Below, one piece after another: positions 58,946 to 64,000 of a stretch of DNA of 64,000 bases. The position numbers and the translations under genes were made by a program. The notes beneath the pieces are model-generated. The model was not told where the DNA came from. It worked only from the letters and a program-made list of their open reading frames with translations, and ran no database searches. Positions within the stretch are counted from its first letter, which is position 1. Each line of letters opens with the position of its first letter. Origin of the DNA: Streptomyces gelaticus (lineage in GTDB: Bacteria > Actinomycetota > Actinomycetes > Streptomycetales > Streptomycetaceae); NCBI RefSeq assembly GCF_014649535.1, contig NZ_BMTF01000007.1:186001-250000 (forward strand), in the 5' to 3' direction.

Positions 58946-59043
58946 GCCCGCCGAGGCATCGTTGCCCAAGAGGGCCAGGACAGGCCGGCACGGGGCAGGA
59001 CAGCGCAGCGCAGAGCGCGGCGAGTGGAGTGGAGTGGAACAGA

Positions 59044-59700
59044 ATGCGAGTGCTGATCGTCGAGGACGAGGTGGACCTGGCCGCGATGCTCGCCGAGGGC
59101 CTGCGCGCCGAGGGCATGGTCTGCGAGGTCGCCCACGACGGCGCCCGCGCGCTCGAAATGACGGCCGCCGCCGAGTATGACGTCCTGGTCCTGGACCGGC
59201 ACCTGCCCAAGCTGAGCGGGGATGCCGTCTGCCGGGCCCTGAACACAGCCGGCTACCCGGCCAGAATCCTGATGCTCACCGCCGCCGGTGCCCTCGCCGA
59301 CCTGGTCGACGGCCTCGGCCAGGGCGCCGACGACTACCTGGCCAAACCCTTTTCGTACCTGGAACTGATCGCCCGGCTGCGCGCGCTGGGCCGCCGCTCC
59401 CCTGCCGGCAGCAGCGCCACCGTGCTGAGCAGGCACGGCGTCAACCTGGACACCGTGCGCAGGGTCGCCGAACGCGACGGCCGGCCACTGAAGCTGACAC
59501 CCAAGGAGCTCGGAGTGCTGGAACTGCTGCTGGCCGCGGACGGCGCCCCCGTCCCCACCGAGCGGCTGCGGGACAGCCTGTGGGACGCGGCGCTGGACCC
59601 GGCCACCACCGCCGTCCGGGTCACCGTCCACTCGCTGCGCCGCAAGCTCGGCGACCCGCCACTGATCACCAACGACCCCGGCTACGGGTACCGGCTGTGA
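59044..59700 (+). CDS. OmpR/PhoB-family response regulator
   Basis: 218 residues. Receiver domain with acidic pocket VEDE, phospho-acceptor Asp in DVLVLDRHLPKL, Thr in LMLTAAGAL and Lys in YLAKPFSYLEL. C-terminal winged helix (LTPKELGVLELLL; VTVHSLRRKLG; GYGYRL). Probably controls the divergent export operon. GTGA overlap with the kinase gene downstream. Confidence 0.92.
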   Translation: MRVLIVEDEVDLAAMLAEGLRAEGMVCEVAHDGARALEMTAAAEYDVLVLDRHLPKLSGDAVCRALNTAGYPARILMLTAAGALADLVDGLGQGADDYLAKPFSYLELIARLRALGRRSPAGSSATVLSRHGVNLDTVRRVAERDGRPLKLTPKELGVLELLLAADGAPVPTERLRDSLWDAALDPATTAVRVTVHSLRRKLGDPPLITNDPGYGYRL

Positions 59701-60944
59701 GCCGAGCCCGGACCGGTCGCCGTCTCTCGCTGCACGCGCTGCCTCTGCGCAGCCGATTGACCCTGATGACCACGACGGTCTTCGCTGTCCTGGGCAGCGG
59801 ACTGCTCCTGCTGAACTGGCTGAGCGCCCGCCAACTCCTGAAGGACAATCGCCACCGCATCGATCCCGCGAGTGTGCTCGCTCCCGCCCAGACGGAGCCG
59901 AGCCCCACCGCCACCCCGCAAGGCCCCTCGATCCCCGCCGCACTCACCAGTCCCGCTCAGCGCTTCGAAGACTTTCAGCACACCGTCCTCAGCGATCTGA
60001 TGCTGCGCTCCCTGCTGTTGCTCGCCGTCTTCACCGCACTCGCCGGGCTGCTCGCCTGGTGGGGCAGCAGCTGCTCACTGCACCGCCTCAGCCAGGTCAC
60101 TGCTGCGGCCCGGCGGATCAGTACCGGCAGCACCCTGGACGAACGGCTCGGCCTGACCGGCCCGCACGACGAGGTCCGCGAACTCGGCGACACCTTCGAC
60201 ACCATGCTCGACCGCCTGGACCGCAGCTTCACCGCTCAGCGCCGCTTCACCTCCCACGCCTCGCACGAACTGCGCACCCCGCTCACCCTCCAGCGCACCG
60301 CCCTGGAGATCCCACTCGCGCAAGGCCGGGTCCCGGCCGACCTGAGACCCGCCTTCCAGCAGGCGCTGGACGCCAACGCCCGCAGTGAACACCTGATCGC
60401 GGCACTGCTGACACTGGCACGTGGCGAGAGCGCACAGCTGACGCCGCAACCGGTCGACCTCGAGGATGCCGCCAGGGACGCCTTGGCGGACCTGGCCGAC
60501 GAGGTCCGGACGGCAGGCATCCGGATCACCGCCGACCCGGGGCCCGCCCCGGTCACGGGCGACCCCTCACTGCTCCGGCAGATCGCACTGAACCTGCTGG
60601 CCAACGCTGTGCGGCACAACCACCGCGACGGCACGGCGACGGTGATCACCGGCACCGTCGGCGGCCTTGCCTTCATCGAAGTCGGCAACACCGGCCCGGT
60701 ATTGGACCCGGACGAAATCCCCGCCCTCTTCGAACCGTTCCAGCGCGGTCGGGAACACCGCAGCGACGGGACCGGGCTGGGACTGGCCGTGGTCCGGGCG
60801 ATCACCCTGACCCACCACGGCGAGCTCACCGCCACCCCACGCCCCGACGGCGGCCTCACTGTCCGAGTCGAACTGCCCACCACACAAATGGAACAGGTCC
60901 CGCAGAGTCCGGCCTCTGAGAATCCAACGTTTCGGAACATCTGA
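59697..60944 (+). CDS. Sensor histidine kinase
   Basis: 415 residues. Two membrane segments (about 22-42 and 103-125) around a small extracytoplasmic loop rich in Pro/Thr; HAMP (about 127-180); HisKA with SHASHELRTPLTLQ; HATPase with NLLANAVRHNHRDG and GTGLGLAVVRAI. The short external loop suggests sensing of a membrane or envelope signal. GTG start 59697. Confidence 0.92.
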   Translation: MSRARTGRRLSLHALPLRSRLTLMTTTVFAVLGSGLLLLNWLSARQLLKDNRHRIDPASVLAPAQTEPSPTATPQGPSIPAALTSPAQRFEDFQHTVLSDLMLRSLLLLAVFTALAGLLAWWGSSCSLHRLSQVTAAARRISTGSTLDERLGLTGPHDEVRELGDTFDTMLDRLDRSFTAQRRFTSHASHELRTPLTLQRTALEIPLAQGRVPADLRPAFQQALDANARSEHLIAALLTLARGESAQLTPQPVDLEDAARDALADLADEVRTAGIRITADPGPAPVTGDPSLLRQIALNLLANAVRHNHRDGTATVITGTVGGLAFIEVGNTGPVLDPDEIPALFEPFQRGREHRSDGTGLGLAVVRAITLTHHGELTATPRPDGGLTVRVELPTTQMEQVPQSPASENPTFRNI

Positions 60945-61001
60945 TCTCCGCCGGTACAAGGCGCGCGCTGTATCCCGAGTCGCTGACCAGAAAAGTCACT
61001 C

Positions 61002-61365
61002 TCAGTGTTCCGCTTCGAGAGTATTCGGCGGTATCGAGTATTGCTCGCCACCAGCAGTCACAGCATGGCCCCGTCGGCCGCTCATGGGGACGGACGCCGG
61101 GTGGCCATCTGCTGCTGGAACGTCGCGCAGGAGAATGTCTGCTTTGCTGCACAGTAGGGCGTGTGCCATGAGCTGGTGGGCATGGTCGAGATCGATCACG
61201 TGTTGCTCGATCTCCCCGAGCTTGCTCCGGATCACCGCCTGCCTGCGCGGCCGGTCCCGCTGGAACTCGCCGATCTCGGTCAAAGTCAGGCCGGCCTGCT
61301 GAAACTTGCGCAACAGCGTGATCCGCTGCGCGGCCTCGGGCGGATGGCGTCGCTGTCCGCCCTGA
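61002..61365 (-). pseudogene. MerR-family regulator C-terminal fragment
   Basis: The frame carries GGQRRHPPEAAQRITLLRKF, QQAGLTLTEIGEFQRD and the dimerisation helix KLGEIEQHVIDLDHAHQLM, a MerR protein lacking its N-terminal HTH. Upstream the frame is Arg-rich non-coding-like sequence. Confidence 0.6.
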
Positions 61366-61378
61366 CGCTCGGGCGCGG

Positions 61379-61606
61379 GTGCAGCAACTCGTCCACTTCG
61401 GGCAACTGCTGGCTCTCGGCCGGGCAGATCCCGCCCGACTGCACGCCTGCGGCGCACTCCACGCCGGAGCCGCTCTCGCCGACCTCGTCGGGGTCGGCGA
61501 GAGCGCACTGCTCACCTCGGGCGCGCTGGCCTACGCGCTCGGCATCGAAATCGTCGCTGAACTCCAGCAGGCAGGCGAAGGCACGGCACGTTCAGAGTCT
61601 CAATAA
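61379..61606 (+). other. Unidentified 75-codon frame
   Basis: Ala/Leu-rich helical translation (HAGAALADLVGVGESALLTS; GALAYALGIEIVAELQQAG) with GTG start and reasonable codon usage, but no family recognised. It may be a remnant. Together with its neighbours it fills the 971-bp region 60945-61915, where no intact gene is seen. Confidence 0.3.
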
Positions 61607-61716
61607 TCAGCTGAACACAGGCGGGCAAGGCCGAAGCCACCGAGCGCGGTCGCCTCGCCTGCGTAACCCACAGGGAGTGGCTCCCGCGCGCTCGCCCGAC
61701 CGTCCACTTCTGCTGA

Positions 61717-61905
61717 TCGGTTGGCTGCCTTGCCCGCCTGCACCGCCCGCAAGCACAGCCGTTCCAGTGGAAGTTCACCACCACCGGCCTGGACGATCTG
61801 CTGGCCCGGCTCGACCGACACACGCCCGCCGACCGACAAGAAGAACCCTCCGCCCCGCCGCCAACCTGGTCAACCCCCGAAGGACTTCCGGAGCCGACCA
61901 CTTAG
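61717..61905 (+). pseudogene. IS630-type transposase C-terminal remnant
   Basis: A startless frame includes PQAQPFQWKFTTTGLDDLLA then RLDRHTPADRQ, the usual end of IS630-family transposases, ending at TAG 61903-61905. Its stop lies 10 bp before the aldo/keto reductase start. No DDE residues and no terminal repeats were found, so the element is immobile debris. Confidence 0.65.
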
Positions 61906-61915
61906 TGTTCTCGTC

Positions 61916-62785
61916 ATGTCTTCCCTCTCGCCCGTTCCCGATGACGTGTTCCTGCTCGGCGGCGAACTGCCCGTACGCCGGCTCGGCTACGGCACCGCCC
62001 AGCTGACCGGCCCCGGCTACTGGGGTCCGCGCGGTGAACGGCAGGACGCCGTGGCGGTGCTGCGGGCCGCCGTCGAGCAGGGCGTCACGCTCGTGGACAC
62101 GGCCGACAACTACGGTCCGGGGCTGGCCGAGGAGCTGGTCGCCGAGGCGCTCCACCCGTACCGCGAGGAACTGGTGATCGCGACCAAGGGCGGCGTGGTG
62201 CGCACCAGTGACAGCGCCTGGCACATCGCGGGCCGGCCGGAGCAGCTGCGGGCGATGTGCGAGGCCAGTCTGCGGCGGCTGCGGACGGACCGGATCGACC
62301 TCTACCAGCTGCACCGGCTGGACCCCCGGGTGCCGATGGCCGACCAGCTGGGCGCTCTGGATGCGCTGAGGCAGGAAGGTAAGATCCGGTACATCGGTCT
62401 GGACACCCTCACCGCCGACCAGCTGGAGCAGGCGCTCTCCCTGACCGGGATCGCCTCGGTGCAGAACCGCTTCAATCTCCTCGACCGTTCGTCGGACGCG
62501 GTGCTGAAGGTGTGCGAGGCCCACGGCCTGGCCTTTCTGCCCTGGTTCCCGCTGGCGAACGGCGCTCTGACCGGCGACGCCGCCGCGGCGCTCACCGGCA
62601 TCGCCGACCGGCACGGTGCCACCCGCGGGCAGATCGCCCTCGCTTGGCTGCTGCACCGGTCCCCCGTGCTGTGCCCGACCCCGGGCACCGGCTCGCCCGC
62701 CCATCTGGCGGAGAACCTGGGGGCCCGGGAGATCCCGTTGTCCGCCGAGGACCTGAGCCGCCTGGAGGCGCTCGCACCCGCGTGA
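61916..62785 (+). CDS. Aldo/keto reductase
   Basis: 289 residues, (beta/alpha)8 NADPH-dependent reductase. Catalytic Asp and Tyr lie in TLVDTADNYGPG, Lys in LVIATKGGVV, His in LYQLHRLDP; NADPH loop in the C-terminal CPTPGTGSPAHLAENL. The substrate is unknown. Probably cotranscribed with the ABC ATPase 14 bp downstream. Confidence 0.9.
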   Translation: MSSLSPVPDDVFLLGGELPVRRLGYGTAQLTGPGYWGPRGERQDAVAVLRAAVEQGVTLVDTADNYGPGLAEELVAEALHPYREELVIATKGGVVRTSDSAWHIAGRPEQLRAMCEASLRRLRTDRIDLYQLHRLDPRVPMADQLGALDALRQEGKIRYIGLDTLTADQLEQALSLTGIASVQNRFNLLDRSSDAVLKVCEAHGLAFLPWFPLANGALTGDAAAALTGIADRHGATRGQIALAWLLHRSPVLCPTPGTGSPAHLAENLGAREIPLSAEDLSRLEALAPA

Positions 62786-62799
62786 AGGAGCACTCGCCC

Positions 62800-63660
62800 G
62801 TGACCACCCCCCGTATCACCCCCGCCGTCCTCCCCGCCCCGGCCGCCGCTCCCGAGCCGGGTGCCGCCGCCCCGGTGATCCGGGCCGACGCCGTCTCGCT
62901 CGTACGGGACGGCAATGTGCTGCTCGACTCGGTCTCGCTGACCGTACGCAGCGGCGAGCACTGGGCGCTGCTCGGTGCCAACGGCGCCGGGAAGAGCACG
63001 CTGCTGGGGCTGCTCGGCGCGGTCAACCACCCCACCCGGGGTTCGGTGGAGGTGCTGGGACGCACCCTCGGCCGGGTCGATCTGCGGGAGCTGCGGTCAC
63101 TGCTCGGGCATGTCGATCCGCGTCATCCGCTGCGTTCCCCGCTGTCGGTGCACGAGGTGGTGCTGACCGGTCTGACCAACTCGGTCGAACCGGTGCCGCG
63201 CCGGTCGGTGAGCGAGGAGCAGCTCGACCGGGCGGAACGGCTGCTGAAAGTGCTCGGCATGGGCGGCAAGTCGGGCTCGCGCTGGCCGGCGCTGTCGCAG
63301 GGTGAGCGGGGCCGTACGCTCATCGCCCGCGCCCTGATGCCGCAGCCGCGGCTGCTGCTGCTCGACGAGCCGGCCACCGGACTCGACCTCGCCGCGCGCG
63401 AGCAGCTGCTCGACAGTCTGGACGTGCTGCGGGAGGAACACCCCGAGCTGGCAACCGTCCTGGTCACCCATCACCTGGAGGAGCTGCCCGCCTCCACCAC
63501 GCACGCGCTGCTGCTGCGGGGCGGCCGGTGCGTGGCCACGGGCCCGGCGGACGAGGTACTGACCACGGACCGGGTGAGCGACTGCTTCGGGCATCCGGTG
63601 CGGATCTCCCGTACGGACGGCCGGTGGGCGGCTCGGGCGCAGCGCGTCGCCCGTCGCTGA
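62800..63660 (+). CDS. ABC transporter ATP-binding protein (no permease nearby)
   Basis: 286 residues. Walker A LLGANGAGKSTLLGLLG, signature LSQGERGRTLIARAL (SQGE variant), Walker B LLLLDEPATGLD, H-loop VTHHLEELP. The sequence resembles ModF/YlmA-type single ATPases. GTG 62800 follows AAGGAG. No membrane partner is seen within the window. Confidence 0.85.
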   Translation: MTTPRITPAVLPAPAAAPEPGAAAPVIRADAVSLVRDGNVLLDSVSLTVRSGEHWALLGANGAGKSTLLGLLGAVNHPTRGSVEVLGRTLGRVDLRELRSLLGHVDPRHPLRSPLSVHEVVLTGLTNSVEPVPRRSVSEEQLDRAERLLKVLGMGGKSGSRWPALSQGERGRTLIARALMPQPRLLLLDEPATGLDLAAREQLLDSLDVLREEHPELATVLVTHHLEELPASTTHALLLRGGRCVATGPADEVLTTDRVSDCFGHPVRISRTDGRWAARAQRVARR

Positions 63661-63667
63661 CCGGTGC

Positions 63668-64000
63668 TCAGCCGTCGGCGCCCGGAGCGGTGTCGGTGGC
63701 ACCGAACGGTGTGGCCTGGTTGAAGTAGAGCACCCAGCCCGCGTCGGTCAGCCGCCACACCGAACTGCGGTGGGCGAGGCGCCCCTTCGTCTCGGTGTCG
63801 TAGGTGAGGTGGACGAGGTCGTCGGCGAGCTGGACGCCGCTCATCCGGGACGCGGTGAGCGGGCCGGGGCGCGGGGCGTCCGCCGCGGTGAGCGAGGCGA
63901 TCATGGTGTCGCGGTCCCAGACCCGGCCGGTGTAGTCGATCTCGCGGTAGTCGGGGTGCAGCAACTGGGTGAGGAGTTCGGCGGAGGCACGCACGGCCGG
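63668..64000 (-). CDS. SnoaL-like/nuclear transport factor 2 family protein, 5' end beyond window
   Basis: At least 110 residues. The frame stays open to the window edge, so the visible GTG at 63994 is probably internal. Translation (LLHPDYREIDYTGRVWDRDT; LAHRSSVWRLTDAGWVLYFN) fits the DUF4440/SnoaL-like cone fold with RSSVWR and the GWVLYFNQATP end. Converges with the ABC gene with a 7-bp gap. Confidence 0.8.
   Translation of the reverse strand, partial: PAVRASAELLTQLLHPDYREIDYTGRVWDRDTMIASLTAADAPRPGPLTASRMSGVQLADDLVHLTYDTETKGRLAHRSSVWRLTDAGWVLYFNQATPFGATDTAPGADG

Overview
The window is high-GC DNA with the codon bias of a filamentous actinomycete, almost certainly Streptomyces. Evidence: three rodlins, a short chaplin and a sortase-anchored long chaplin (21.2-25.7 kb); a small leader peptide of the LxSRRHVDLxR type ahead of a sulfur-assimilation operon; a mycothiol-dependent nitroreductase homologue; DUF456, DUF5949 and YihY proteins; many GTG starts and purine-rich ribosome binding sites. 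No rRNA, tRNA, CRISPR array or intact transposon was seen.

Layout. 1-0.75 kb: 3' end of an Xaa-Pro peptidase. 0.8-7.8 kb: a complete trans-4-hydroxy-L-proline degradation cluster on the minus strand (GntR regulator, ornithine cyclodeaminase-like reductase, epimerase, DapA-like deaminase and a three-part FAD/[2Fe-2S] dehydrogenase) with a shared ATGTCAC half-site in three upstream regions. 8-20.3 kb: a pyruvate oxidase-like ThDP enzyme, a PP2C-like protein, a large secreted subtilase with a divergent LuxR-type regulator, an Ada/AlkA repair fusion, and rsgA preceded by a promoter and a small upstream ORF. 20.6-25.7 kb: a DUF5949 gene, then the aerial-hypha coat cluster. 25.9-32.1 kb: a FadR-type regulator whose probable operator recurs almost exactly before a DapA-like aldolase gene 4.8 kb away, with an ABC exporter/TetR pair between. 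32.2-35.8 kb: a thiolase and 3-hydroxyacyl-CoA dehydrogenase flanking decayed LysR and CoA-transferase genes. 36-42.6 kb: housekeeping and regulatory genes including an AidB-like dehydrogenase. 42.7-52.2 kb: leader peptide, sulfite reductase, cysH, cysC, cysD, cysN, a sulfonate-type ABC importer and a sirohydrochlorin chelatase, tightly coupled. 52.2-54.7 kb: three minus-strand metabolic genes. 54.8-61.9 kb: a probably acquired block with a zinc-ribbon remnant, a MacB-type export system, an OmpR-type two-component system, and MerR and IS630 fragments. 61.9-64 kb: an aldo/keto reductase, an ABC ATPase and the edge of a SnoaL-like gene.

Gene decay is widespread. Nine fragments or truncated genes are recognisable (GH38, GH95-like, FAD monooxygenase, GntR, ROK kinase, LysR, CoA-transferase, MerR, IS630 transposase). 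Two of them are in-frame internal deletions of regulators. No clearly new defence or biosynthetic system was found. The most interesting signals are regulatory: paired operators, the rsgA upstream ORF with a possible SD-sequestering hairpin, the sulfur leader peptide, and the three-rodlin/long-chaplin cluster with its VEPPV stalk.
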